From the NCBI RefSeq assembly GCF_016086655.4, contig NC_052135.2:71707702-71771701 (forward strand): 64,000 bases of DNA. Direction: 5' to 3'. Source of the DNA: Lepeophtheirus salmonis. Lineage: Eukaryota; Arthropoda; Copepoda; Siphonostomatoida; Caligidae. Shown here piece by piece: positions 1 through 11,512 of the stretch. The position numbers were made by a program, and so were the translations under genes. Below the pieces are notes generated by a model that did no database searches, was not told the DNA's origin, and saw nothing but the letters and a program-made list of their open reading frames with translations. Numbering within the stretch: position 1 is the stretch's first letter; every line of letters starts with the position of its first letter.

Positions 1-439
1 TAAAGTGTAATACTTTAATATTTACTTTACTTAATCAGTTGAACTTCATATGACCAATTAAAGGAACATTAAAAAAAGATTTGGATATTTTATTTGACGA
101 TGTCCTATAGGTATGACCATTGCACTAAAATCAAATCAGCTATTCCTTATTGTTGTTCTTTTAAATGGACATTTTAACTTTAAATTGAACATAAAGTAAA
201 TCATTTGAAAGCTGATAGTCTAAGTAATTATATGGTATGAATGGCTGCTAGAAATTATGATAAAGACGGGTTTATTTAGCTTTTGATAAAATAGGCAATA
301 GATATATATTATGCAAGCTATTTGTCAACATTTTGGGTACTTTATTTGGGAAACATGGTTCTTTAGGTAGCTGATTTTTTTATAGATATGTTGCCACAAA
401 TATTTGGAAGAGGCATTGAGCCGTCCTTAAAATCCAGGC

Positions 440-800
440 CGGAAGCAACAACATAACAATTGCTAGAGACCCAGGTGAAATCCTGAATCGGCATAGTTGC
501 CAATGGAAGGGCTTACATATGGCTGCAGGACTCGGCTACATGCCACACCTCGAAAAAAGTCTCAAGTAGCTCAAAAACAATTTTGAAAACGTGGCCTCGC
601 CCGACTTTTGGCCTCCAAACTCGCCAGATCTGAATTTAATTGACTTTTTAGTGTAGAGTGTGATTGCACGACAAACCAACCAAATCTGCTATAACACCAA
701 AGACAAACTTATCAGTCGGATCAGGATGCAATTCTTAGATTTACCAAGGTAACAGGTGGCAAAGGCCTGCTCGCGCTTACGGCCTAGTATAAGACGTAAT
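440..800 (+). pseudogene. Tc1/mariner DD37D transposase relic (C-terminal half)
   Basis: Translating in shifting frames gives WLQDSATCHTSK near 520, the second catalytic Asp motif, and WPPNSPDLNLID at 609-644, the third catalytic motif. The two Asp codons (529 and 642) lie 113 nt apart, which is a 37-residue spacing with one base lost, so the relic belongs to a DD37D group. Stops and at least one frameshift break it, and no N-terminal part or TIRs were recognised. Both catalytic Asp codons survive even though the frame is broken. Confidence 0.75.
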
Positions 801-1652
801 TGAGTTTGGAGGTTATTCTATTAGATAAAATGTTATATAATTCATTAAGTTTTTAGAATCTGTTTTTATTTTTTTAATCTGACAATTGGTTGGAGAGAAA
901 ATTGCTTCTGAAAAGAAAATATCTTTTTAGGAGCCCAGATAGCTTGCCCCCCTATAAGCCAGCTATTATTTGTTAAATAGTATAGGGTGATATTTTAGCT
1001 GAAAAGCTGTTTTAAATCTTAATAAAATATGAAATCAGTTATATAAATATGTTTGAAAATTATATAAATAAATGGATTTAGTGTCTAATAGGATTTTTTT
1101 TTCAGTATTTCATTATGATCGTCTGGTCATTTTTTTTTTTTGTTCTTTATTTTATGATTAAATACTACAAATCATAACACGTAGGAAACAAACCAAGTAT
1201 CAAGGTTGTTCAGCAGGGTGTTGTTTCTAAGGGGAGGAGGTTGACCTGTTCAGTTTGCTATGTATGTAAGTATCTGAAAATACAATTATTATTAATACAA
1301 ACTACATAGGTACACTTCCCCTCTTTGTTAGCTTTAATTATGCTTTGCTTCAGGGTGTAGGTATATATCATATAGCTTTGTTCTTCAATATTAAACTGAA
1401 GTATTACTCACATGAAAATATATTCTTTGACGAGTTTAAAACCGACTTACCTCATTTTTGATGAACTAAAAATATGTATAGTTTAATTATGCAACTTGAG
1501 TAATAAATTTAACAATAGAAACACTAAGCCACTTGGTATTATGACTCATTTCAATTATATGAACGTGCATTGTTTTTACTAGATGAAGAGCTTTATTTGA
1601 GTTCACGTGCTTCCTATTTTGTGCCCAGACTCAAGTACTATTACGTTATATC
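801..1652. other. AT-rich non-coding stretch
   Basis: Nothing recognisable. It holds homopolymer T runs near 1120-1142 and no frame with protein-family features. Confidence 0.6.
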
Positions 1653-1700
1653 AGTGATTCCTAACCTTTCTTATGCCGTGCCCCCTTAATAACATTTGCT
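1653..1700 (+). mobile_element. Possible hAT-type element end
   Basis: The segment starts with CAGTGATTCCTAACCTTTC and runs on through a 'gccgtgccccc' patch. This resembles the common hAT terminus of the type CAGTGGTTCTCAACCTTTT...GTGACCCCC. No matching inverted end or 8-bp target duplication was found, so this is a resemblance only. Confidence 0.3.
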
Positions 1701-2619
1701 AAGTTGCAGTAACCCCAAGGAAACAAAAGTAGTTGTGTTGATCCTTCCGCACTACATTTTTGGAGCCAGCAAGTTCTAATTCTGTATAAAATTTGGTTTT
1801 AGGTAATTATGACAAAAACGTTTTTGCCGTCGGTAACTTTGCCGCTTACATTCTTAGCGCCAGCAATTATGCTTCGAAGGAAATTTTCTGCTTGACATTT
1901 TCGCCGCCTTTTTCTTTTTTTATACTCTTGGTTCGAACTTTACTGTTGTCAATATTTTCCAATCTTCTTCTTCTCTTAACACGGCGTTACATTGCTAATA
2001 CAAAAATACCCTATCTATTTTGGTGTCAACTGTCGATTCCCTCTTCTCCCTCGGTACGTCATGACTATTTCATAATTTATTCTTTTTCATAAACAGACAA
2101 AGTAATAAGTGATTATAAATAGCGGCTGGTATCGTTGACATATTTGGCTAACTACCAGATGACTTTGGGCCTTTTTTCTGTTTCTTTTCGGAGGATAGGT
2201 TGCGTTATACAATAAAGATAACGATGTGTTACGGTATAATTAATCTGATTGAGATACAAGAGTAAAGTTCGAACCGATACAAAAAAAAAAATGAAAAGGT
2301 GGTATATTATTTTTTCTTTATGTACTCTAATGTGCTAATATTTTTTTAAGGAACTGAGTGATTTTTTATAGTTTGTTACAAAGTTATATATTACATAAGC
2401 CTAGTCTGTCTTCTCAGAGATTGAAATTATGAATCTTTTGAAAAATTTTGAATCATTACAAAATTCCTTTAGGTACAGCGTCATAAAAATGACAACATTT
2501 GTTGTTGATAAAAATAATTCAACTCAATAAAATAAGATGAGGAATTCTGTATGTTTTTTTTTCTTTAAATTTGAAAATATCAAACACAGAAAAGAGAATA
2601 CTTAAAAAAAAAAGTATTA
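1701..2619. other. AT-rich stretch without supported gene
   Basis: A 99-codon open frame at 1793-2092 is hydrophobic and low in complexity, with no family motif. I treat it as chance. Confidence 0.55.
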
Positions 2620-3175
2620 AAGAGCGGCACTCAGAGCAACACTCAATATTCTTGAGTGGGATCACGCTCATTGTTTTAAATAACGAGCTGGAGCGCACAA
2701 ATCATTTTTTAAGAACAATAAAATCGCTCAAATTTTCGCTCATTTAAATAAGTTTGTATTACTTTTTCTGTTTCTACACCTTGTGAAATATCATCAAAAA
2801 TTTGTGAGATTTAGAATAATTCTAAAGATTGAAACTATAGACTGTTGATGTTATTTTTCAAGATAGTAAGTTATTTTTTCCATGCTGTATATCTGCTTCT
2901 CTACTGTTTTGGTTGACAAGTTTGCCTTTAATGTAGATATTCACTCAAAGAAGACTCAAATATCGGTTCCCTCTGAGACACCGTTGGAAAATAACTTTTA
3001 ATTTTTCGAAACAAATTTTCCAACTTAAATGCAACTTTTTTAAATTTGTAATTAAAAGTTAATTGACATTAGATCTCTAAATCTTGCGCAAGCATAAGTT
3101 CAAAAACTTGAAAAGCCTTTGTTCAACCTCAAACTAATTATGAGGCTTAATTGGATGATATTCCACAAAAGGCCC
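2620..3175 (+). repeat. Dispersed repeat R1, copy 1
   Basis: This copy aligns over its whole length with 16267-16855 in the same orientation. Shared blocks include 'acgctcattgttttaaataa', 'ataagtttgtatt...ctgtttctac', 'atatcggttcc' and 'aaaacttgaaaagcc' against 'aaaacttaacaaacc'. The copies differ at many positions and by small indels, so they are old. No coding capacity, TIR or poly(A) tail was recognised, and the class is unknown. Confidence 0.8.
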
Positions 3176-4319
3176 ACAATTTATGGCCCCTAAGATAGTG
3201 CTTCCCTAACTTTTTGTGTCCAAGGCACACAAAAAGACAAATAAAAATTAATTAACACTCTAGAAACGGCCAATTGGGAATTTGGTCAGAAAGAGAAGAT
3301 GTAACGAATGTACAAAATATTCAAAAATCACTTTTAATGGATCCTTCATATATATGAAATATAACTTGGCATCTTAGATATGATCGGATTTGTATCAAAT
3401 ATCTCCCAGATAGCGGAAATGGATTTATTTAGTAAGTAATTTAAAGAGGCGTTTTTATTATCCAAAGGTGGAATCACTATTGATTTATTCTTGAGAAGGG
3501 AACATCAAAGTATAAAGGAATAGATAGCGTATGCGCTTATGAAAGATTGAGACTAACAACGAGGGTTTACTCGGAATTAATCAGTATAAGTCATAATTGC
3601 ACTCAGAGTGGAATTGACCATGGACATCGTAGTAATTCATGACAGCTAGGCTGTTCTCCTTTCAAACACCCTTCAAACTTTCAGGATTACGAGTTTATTT
3701 TCGTTTTATTTATTTTTACATACCGGATAAGAAATGTTGCTGTGCTTGGCTTTAAAGCAAAATGACGGATATTAACAAGCGCAGTGCCCAATATTGAACT
3801 AATGGGACACTTGTGCCTACTAGGTACAGTTAGATTAAAGTGTATTAATCAAATCATTTGGTTTGAACAAAATCTATTTTAGTTAGCTAAAATATAAAGG
3901 TATGCCATGAAATTTCACAGGTTTACAATACAGTACTGTAAATCTAAAAAAACTTATTTTGATTTATTGATACATTTGTCACTCTTGATTATACCTATAA
4001 AACGACATTATTTTTATAAATAGATCTTTATTGTCTTAACAATGTGATAATAAAATATGTAATAGAATGTCGAATTTGTATGTCAAAGGTGTCACGATTT
4101 ACAAATAGCACGACACGGTATAAAGGTCACAATACCCATCATATATATTTTTAAGAAACTTATTTTAAATCATTATGCAATGTCTGGTAAAATAATTATT
4201 TGGAATATAATTATAAAAAAAAATATTATTTGGGATCTTGCATTCTTTGAATATTGTATTAAACATTTATTCATATACCAAGAAAATTTCCAATATTAAA
4301 TTAACCATTAGAAAATTAA
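3176..4319. other. AT-rich stretch with short repeat pieces
   Basis: No gene. A patch at about 3195-3235 ('cttccctaactttttgtgtc...') weakly resembles the putative hAT end at 1653. The repeat R2 segment at 3595-3735 is listed separately. Confidence 0.5.
3595..3735. repeat. Dispersed repeat R2, copy 1
   Basis: Resembles 10600-10755: both run from 'catgacagct' through 'ttctcctttcaa..ac.cttc.aa' to an identical 'tttttacataccgg' end. A weaker third match lies at 38205-38275. The family is not identified. Confidence 0.55.
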
Positions 4320-4830
4320 TTGTGAAGAGTACTATACTTCTTTAAAGCCAACAAATGTCAACACCGACGTCTACTACAAGGTCCTCAGGTATAATATCTT
4401 GTAATGAAAAGAGCACGTTCCCCAGGGGCAAGTGTGTGTTTACCCAATACGGCAACCCGGCACACACGTTCAAGAAGGCGCAGCATTTCTGCAGGGAGAA
4501 TATAGTTGCCTTCTGACCAGTAGATTTGGGACTAAGTCCTCACCCAATGTGAACCCCCTGGACTACGGTGTTTGGTGCATCTCGGTAGACAAGACCAACA
4601 AGAATTCTCACCCGAATTTCGATGCCGTGAATACCATAATCAAGGAGGAGTGGAACAACTTGTGACCCGACTTCATCAATGCCAGCTATACTTCTGTTGT
4701 TGTACCTCGTATGGAAGCCATAATTCAGAATGGAGGAGGACATTAAAAGTGTAGAGAATTGTTGAACAACCAACTTTTCCTATAAAACTTTGCCACAAAA
4801 TGTTACAAAATAAAAATATGTAGAAATCAA
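4320..4830 (+). pseudogene. Family A transposase relic (C-terminal half)
   Basis: Translation gives VFTQYGNPAHTFKKAQHFC at about 4436-4492, then after a one-base shift NPLDYGVW at 4552-4575 and a SHPNFDAV.T.IKEEWNNL block near 4605-4665. These match the intact-end family A copy at 40289-41538 segment by segment. The residue at the second catalytic position is Tyr (codon 4448-4450). The third Asp (4561-4563) is kept. No N-terminus and no clear TIRs remain. Confidence 0.75.
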
Positions 4831-5934
4831 AACGGTCCTCACCCTGGGGATCTTTTTTTTTTTTGCCTTTCGAAATAAGAAATTTTTGTTACTACATATT
4901 GTATAAGAAGAAGTGGGAGAAAAAAGGAGGTGCGGGTGAGGTTGATAGGCATCAATGTCCCTAGAGTTTTATGATATAACTAATTGACCGTACCTCCACT
5001 CCCAAATATTGGGAATGAATTTTTCACCAAAAGTGCATCCACTCATTTTTTGTCTTTTTCTATGCTCTTCAATCACTTTTTAGGGCCATACTTTGAAAAA
5101 CAAAGGTTTATTTATATATTAAATGAGAATGTCTGGGTTTGTGAGTCCGGGAATAATGGCAAAACCAATGGATGCATTTTCCTAAAAAAAATATGTAGGT
5201 TTTTAAGGCACAAGAAACAAAATACTATTTCATATAAAACAAAAATTAAGACTCTAAAATTTGTAGAATGATTATTGCTGCATGCTTATAAGTATCTTAA
5301 ACCACTTTTTAAAAGGAGATTATCAGATTTAGAGAAGAAGAAAAAGAAAAGAGTAAAAGACAAAAGATTTTTGATGAGCAAACGATAGTTCAACTTCTTT
5401 ATATTTTTTCTTTTCCATACCTCAAAATCTCCTATAAAAAAATATCGAATAATTCTGAATTAACTGTAATTTCCTGGTCAAAGGTGAGAACTCTATATTT
5501 TTATAAAAAAAGAATAAAGAAACATACATGTAACTAGAATAATTCTTATAATTTTACGGTCTATATTATTTGTTTTAAATTAAGCAGAATAATTATAAAT
5601 TTATTTTAAATTCTCAATATTCCGATCATTATCGAGCAAACTTATTCTATTTGATATTAATTTTATGAAAAATAACCATTTGCAAAATATTTTACTATTT
5701 TCGTTACAAAAAGAAAATAATCTAACAGAACATTTCTGCGAACCCTCTGTATACGTACAATAGATAATTTTATATTTATATTACTCTCATAAAGATACGT
5801 TTCTATTTTTATAAGCAATCCAATATTATATATATATGGATAATCTTTTAGTGTACAATAAATTTTTATCGACTTTGTTAACCTTTTGAAAGGCGAAATA
5901 ATTGAAAAAGTAAGGAATTAAATCAAATTTAATA
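4831..5934. other. AT-rich stretch without supported gene
   Basis: The open frame at 4984-5271 has no motif and ends in Lys/Thr-rich low complexity. I see nothing else in this stretch. Confidence 0.55.
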
Positions 5935-6691
5935 GGTTAGGGAAAAAGTAATTTCGTATTTTTATTTTTATTTTAAGGGTTTATAAGAAGTGTAACAATC
6001 ATTCTATATTTGAAAAGTATGCCGCGATTGGTTTGATAACTTTTTAACAACAAGAATCAAATGCCCTTTTGGCAGAGCTCTTTTCCATATTGGAACAAAC
6101 TCGGACAAGCAATTTGTATTACCAATTTGTTCCTCAAAGTGCATTTTTCATAGAGGAACAGGTAGTAGTCACCTATTGCCAAGTACGGAATGTATGTTGG
6201 ATGCATAAAAACTTCCCATCTGAGCTCCAATGCTTCTGGTGCGGCATCAAAGATGTTTGTGGCCTGGTGTGGTCTTGATTATGTTTTACTATCGCCTATT
6301 CACCGCTTCTGTTCGATCTCCAGCTTCAAACGATCAAAGTGCTTACAGTAGAAGGCCCAATTGAGTGAAAAAACCCTGCTCAAGCCACTGTTGTTTAACA
6401 CAACCGAAAGACCGTATATACTGCAAATTTTTTGGTTGCTTTCCACTCGTTTTTCCCTTTCAGGTAGTCTAAATGTGAAATATGGTGAATGTCTTTCTTT
6501 GACACCTCCATAATTGACACTCTATAATTCATGATTGAACTGGCCAAGCGAAACATTGTCCAAAAAGCGTGTGTAGTAAACAGTCAACCTTTTACAACAC
6601 TTTATCGTATGATCTGAGGTGATCAATAATCAATAAGATATACTTAGTTAAAAAAAGGGGTGGTAAATACGAAAATACTTTTTCCTGAAAC
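5935..6691 (-). mobile_element. Mariner (DD34D) element M, copy 1, deleted
   Basis: Bounded by inverted ends: 5935 reads GGTTAGGGAAAAAGTAATTT and the reverse complement of the right end reads GTTTCAGGAAAAAGTATTTT. TA dinucleotides lie directly outside (5933-5934 and 6692-6693). The minus strand encodes an N-terminal block MEVSKKDIHH (about 6510) and a C-terminal block with RWEVFMHPTYIPYLAIGDYYLF (about 6160-6225), the degraded form of the mariner Y-S-P-D-L-A-P-S-D motif. At 757 bp it is far short of the usual 1.3 kb, so the middle is largely lost. Stops and frameshifts are present. Confidence 0.8.
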
Positions 6692-7117
6692 TAAAAAAGT
6701 ATTTACGAATACAAAAAAAAAGCAAATCATATATAATTTTATGTGTTAAAACTTATAATTATCGATATGCCTATATTATGACAAAGATAATAGCTGATAA
6801 TTAATAAATTCGTTTGTGTATATCTTTCTTTAAAGTTCAAAATATTATGATCCTAATGTATTAGACTATGTATATTTTGTATCTATTTTTGATATGTGAC
6901 AAAAAATGTTACGAATACTAAAAAAAAACATTACATACATTTGGCATTTAGACAATCGTACATGAGATATTCATCAAATTATTTTAAAACGTTGTAACAT
7001 CATAATGTATATACAATGTTAAGGAAGCAAATCATAGAAATTTTTACTTATCAAGTTTTTAAAATAGTAAATATAGTTTAGTTTTGAAACATCTAACATT
7101 TATTTATATAGAATGGG
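6692..7117. other. AT-rich stretch
   Basis: Nothing recognisable beyond A and T runs. Confidence 0.6.
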
Positions 7118-7911
7118 GAACAAAATTCGAAAAACTTTGAATTTTAAACTTTTGCAAAATATAATTTATTATTAAACGATATAATTTCAACAAGTGTAAT
7201 ACTATAAATAGATGTGTGTCTGAGTTCTATGAATCATTAATGTATCCGTCCTTAACGGCAATAATGCCTTCCAGACTGCGGATGAATCCACTGAAGATGT
7301 AGTCCTCTGTTGTAGCGTCCCAGTGCTGCCCGACAGTGGTTTTGAGGACCTCAGTATTTGGATAACGGACACTTTAGGATTTCCTCAATACCCACCCAAA
7401 AAAGTTAGTCGAGGGGGCTAGCATCAGTATTTAGGGCACACAAAATTGACAAGAAAGAGCCCCAAATAACTCAAATAAGCCTTGCAACGGAGGAGTTTTT
7501 TTTTTAATGCTGGTGTCAAAAGATGTATCTCTACCCTCACAAGCCTCTCTAGACAGTGTGGTTGAAACCCCAAGATCTCTTGTACAGGCCCACATGGACT
7601 TGATGGGTTTGGCCTGGGCTGTTTTCTTTAACTCTCCAGGTCCAATTTCACCTTTTTGCCAGAGCCTTTCTTCCTTTACAACGTTCAGAACGTACTGACG
7701 TCGTAGACGAGGGTCCTTGAGACGCTCAACTACTTTGATTGCGTCAATGGAAATTCGTCGATCACGTTCAAGTGTCACTTTTTTGACTTATACGTAAGCT
7801 AGAGCTTTTCTTTTAAACCAATTATTTATCTTTTAATCAATGGAATAATGATTAATTTTAATTACCTAACCTTCATTAATAATTGTATTAGTAAGTGTCG
7901 AGATTTCAATG
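7118..7911 (-). mobile_element. Family B Tc1/mariner element, copy 1, internally deleted
   Basis: On the minus strand an N-terminal frame starting at 7778 carries a helix-turn-helix region (SIDAIKVVERLKD) and a later KSMWACTRDLGVS block. It then runs directly into SPLDYFF (about 7390-7425) and a C-terminal block SGFIRSLEGIIAVKDGYIND with a stop near 7230. The segment with the first two catalytic residues is missing, so this is an internal deletion. The right end (7893-7909, aagtgtcgagatttcaa) is inverted relative to a degenerate left end near 7120-7138. Copies 2 and 3 are at 30272 and 62745. Confidence 0.75.
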
Positions 7912-7934
7912 GACAACTGGTACATTCATGTACA

Positions 7935-8425
7935 ATGATTTTTGAATGTGGCATCCATCAGTATCAATCATGGTCTTAATCCGGGGCTGTACACCTTACA
8001 CGTGGTTAATTCCACAGACATAACAGAGCCATTCCTTCGCACAGAAAACTTTTGATGCGGGTTGAACATACATTTTTCTTGGCGGAACCCAAGATGCCTT
8101 GTGTCTAGGTGTCGAGGCCTGGTTCTAAACAAAGTTTCCCGGAGGATAATCAACTGATTTCACCGTATTAGTAAAATATTACGAAACTATGAGTGAAAAT
8201 AGTTTAATATTCAATATATATATGGAAAACCTTTCATTTGGTTGAATTAAACTATCTATAATGAAATATACTAAAATAAATTTTGTTTATGAAATTTCGA
8301 GTGATTACCAATTTTCAAAAAGCTCTGGTACTTTGCTTTGAAGCCATTTTTTAGATTGACTGTGTTCATTTTTTGGAAGCGGATGTCAATCCACACTGTT
8401 TGTCAGCTGATGGGAGGTATTATCA
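7935..8425 (-). pseudogene. Second Tc1/mariner transposase relic, abutting family B copy 1
   Basis: On the minus strand 8420-8330 translates to pieces resembling 'SASKK.TQSI.KMASKQ', the segment just after the second catalytic Asp. The part 8090-7950 ends in VQPRIKTMIDTDGCHIQ, a typical C-terminal transposase block. The piece between is AT-rich and unreadable. The relic is badly decayed and the subfamily is not assigned. Confidence 0.5.
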
Positions 8426-9734
8426 ATTCTTCTTTTGTGGGTTTTTTTCATTTGTTTTATTTTTTGATGCAACTATTACTTTATATGCAAATATTGTTTT
8501 ATTGACAACTTTTGCAGAAACTGCAAATGGGGTCTTAAGATTTCTGTGATGAATACATTGTAAATTTTATAATGGCTATGTCTGTATTACAAATGTTACA
8601 TGTAAAAAATTTATGAGTACATTGTTAGGATGGAAATCATACTTATACATAAAATACCTTTTAAATTTGTCTAAATCGGAAAAATAATAACCATTTGATC
8701 TAAATCTGTGCTATTAAATTACTTTTAACATTTTCAAAGAGCAATAATATTGATTTTTATATAAACAAAACAGATATTCCGTTTGAATATACGATTCCTC
8801 TTGAAAAAAACAAAAACGAGCATATCAAAACATAATTAAAGGATGTGGGAGTGTACAGTAATATAACCTTTATAAAATAAATAACTAATTTCAACTGTTA
8901 ACTTGTTTTATTCTATACAAAAAATGTATATATACATTTGATTTGTTCCTCAAATATACATACGAAGTTTTAGCTAAAGTGATCAGTATTTGATTCAGCC
9001 TTTGAAGTTTCAATGTATCAACTTTTTTAAAGGAAAAAAAATAACTCACAATAAAACAACTTATAAAAATAAAATATTGAACATAGTTATATCATGAAAT
9101 GACTCATTCTTATAAACAAATGATAAATTATGAATCAATGTACCGCGTTGAGCGCACAGTTTTTTGTCCTTAATACAATACATTAAGGAACGAATGTGAT
9201 GGTCATATTTAGCAATAATATATGTTACGGTATATGATTGATTATATAGGATGTACTATCTTGTTGTTATAATAGATTACATATAATTATAGTTCAAAAA
9301 ATATGATCTGCCAGGGTGCTAAAAAAAAAAAACCGAAAATGAACGTTGTCATCTTGGCAATTTGAAAAATGTTCGGGGGAAAGGCAGCATTGCATTTATG
9401 ACGTATAATTAAGTTAACTGCAAGCATTAAATGATGATATAATACAAACCATAAAATCCTCTACCATATCGTTTAATGATTTAGGCAAAAACTACTCATA
9501 TGGCGATCTTCAATTCCACTTTGAGTCCAATAAGGACTTTTGTTTATAACTTCACAACAAATCAACAGTATTACTATTTGTATTTCACGTACTAGTGATT
9601 ATTTTAAACGTGTATGTTCTCTCTCTTTACGAATAATGGTAATAGCTTTAGAAAATAAAAAACAACTATTTTGTAAGGAATAACAATAAGTCATTCATTT
9701 TTATTTATGTACATCATACAAATATTCGTGAATA
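8426..9734. other. AT-rich stretch
   Basis: No gene, RNA or repeat recognised. Confidence 0.6.
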
Positions 9735-10345
9735 TAGAATACGATGGGTCATTTTGAGGGTATTTTATCAACTTTTTAGAATTTGGAAAATGGGCTTTCA
9801 GTTGTCAATTGATACAAAAATAATTTGTGTAGAATATGAGCTTAAAGGAGTGGTTTTCAGAGGCTTCTCCCAAATACGTCTTTAAAAACAAGTTTCCGGG
9901 CAGTATCATGCCCTTTGGGGTCATTGGGAGCAATCACCATATTCTTTGTGCCAAATGATAGGGTAGGCGTGGACAAATACTGTGAACTTCTGTCTGACCA
10001 AGTGATAACTAGATGAAAGAACAATGGCGTTGATTTTCTGTTCCAGCAAAACTCAGTCTCCACTCACCAGCCCTGCAAGACCCAAAACTTGCTTAAAGAG
10101 GAGTAGGTGTCATTTTGACCCTTAGTCCTCAAACTCCCCTTTCATGAATCCCATGATTACTTCTTTTAGGAGAGTTAGCGAGGAATCTATCTGCCAATTT
10201 ACACATCAGCATCGACTCTTTAAAGGTATCCACCATCAAGTAATGAAACAAAGTCTACCCCACGAACGTGGTCAAAGACTGCAAATCCTTGGTCTCGGAT
10301 CTTGTGAATGATTCGCAAAACTGGCAAGCACATTCAATAACTTTT
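9735..10345 (+). pseudogene. Family G Tc1/mariner transposase relic
   Basis: Reading frames give KFPGSIMPFGVIGS (about 9888-9930), the stretch before the second catalytic residue. GVDFLFQQNSVSTHQPCKTQ follows at about 10026-10085, with Asn where Asp is expected, then NSPFMNPMI (about 10131-10157), a decayed third motif. The 5' part (9735-9870) is repeated at 32960-33115. Several stops and shifts are present. Confidence 0.65.
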
Positions 10346-10599
10346 TTCTTTTTTATTATTACAACATGTAAATAAAATTTCAAAATTTTGTTAAATAATA
10401 AAGACACTTGAATCGTTTGATTGCAATAGATTAAAAATGATAAGTTGAGAATGAATTTTTTATCCATATTGAGGTAAAATATTTTTAAAAATTCACCAGA
10501 TATGTTTAAATCAAGTTACAATGGACTACGTTGACTACGGTTCAACTCCATGTACTCCGTCACCCCCCCCACCAGAATACTGCATAAGATACATAGCCT

Positions 10600-10755
10600 T
10601 CTCAAGTTATGAAATCATCAATTCACTTTCATGATCATCAAGAGTTGAGTTCTAATAAAACACCATGACAGCTAAGATGTTCTTTCCTCCCAAGCATTCT
10701 TCGAATTGTTAGGAGTATCTCACTAATTTCTGTCATTTTTACATACCGGCTGGTC
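10600..10755. repeat. Dispersed repeat R2, copy 2
   Basis: Shares 'catgacagct' and the final 'tttttacataccgg' with 3595-3735, with related sequence between them. A run of eight or nine C near 10562 lies just upstream. Confidence 0.55.
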
Positions 10756-11512
10756 ATATTTTATACGTCACTCACATAACATTGAATAAGATGTTGGTCA
10801 ATTGTATGTAAATATATATTTATAAAATGTATGAATACATATTCTAATACAAGTAGTTTAATTTATATGATGGTACTTTAATTTGGACCAAGATGTTTAC
10901 TGTTTTCTTCAATTATTTTTAAATAATTGATTCCCTGGTGGATATATGAGAAATATGGAAATAATCAATTTTTAAATAAAGTGTTTGAAATTAATCTTAT
11001 TCATTTAAATTGTAAGAATATAAATATAAAGTCAATCTGAGTTAAAAGACAAATAATAAGAAATAAATGAATATTTTTTACAAAGAATAGGACATCCTGA
11101 TGTCGTCGGACTCAACCCTTTTTTAAGTCTAGTTAAATGCAAAAAGACAGTTTTTTCTTATTCAATAATGACCTAAGGTCAATTGACCTATAAAGTTATT
11201 GTCTCATGGTGCATTTAATAACTAGATTTTTCTGGAATCAAATTGTGATTGTACACTTGATGAAACATGGAGAAGGAATAGTTAGCTGTAAAAAAAAGAA
11301 GAAATTTGACTATAATTTTGATTTGCTTCTCTGTCTATAAAAATAATAAATAATTATTAAAACAAGTTACTTCTACTGTATCAAATTAAATGCCATCTTA
11401 TACATAGTGCTAATGTAACATAATAATGTCGTTTGACAACTTAAATTGTAATTGAAGAAGTGATTTTCAAAAAAATTAAACGAACAACTTTTGAATATTA
11501 CTCTAACATATA
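10756..11512. other. AT-rich stretch
   Basis: No supported gene or repeat up to the TA dinucleotide (11511-11512) that borders the next transposon. Confidence 0.6.

Noticed and set aside
1793..2092. 99-codon open frame
   Set aside because: Hydrophobic low-complexity composition, no homology word, no splice or promoter context.
7507..7698. 63-codon plus-strand open frame
   Set aside because: Antisense to the family B transposase remnant.
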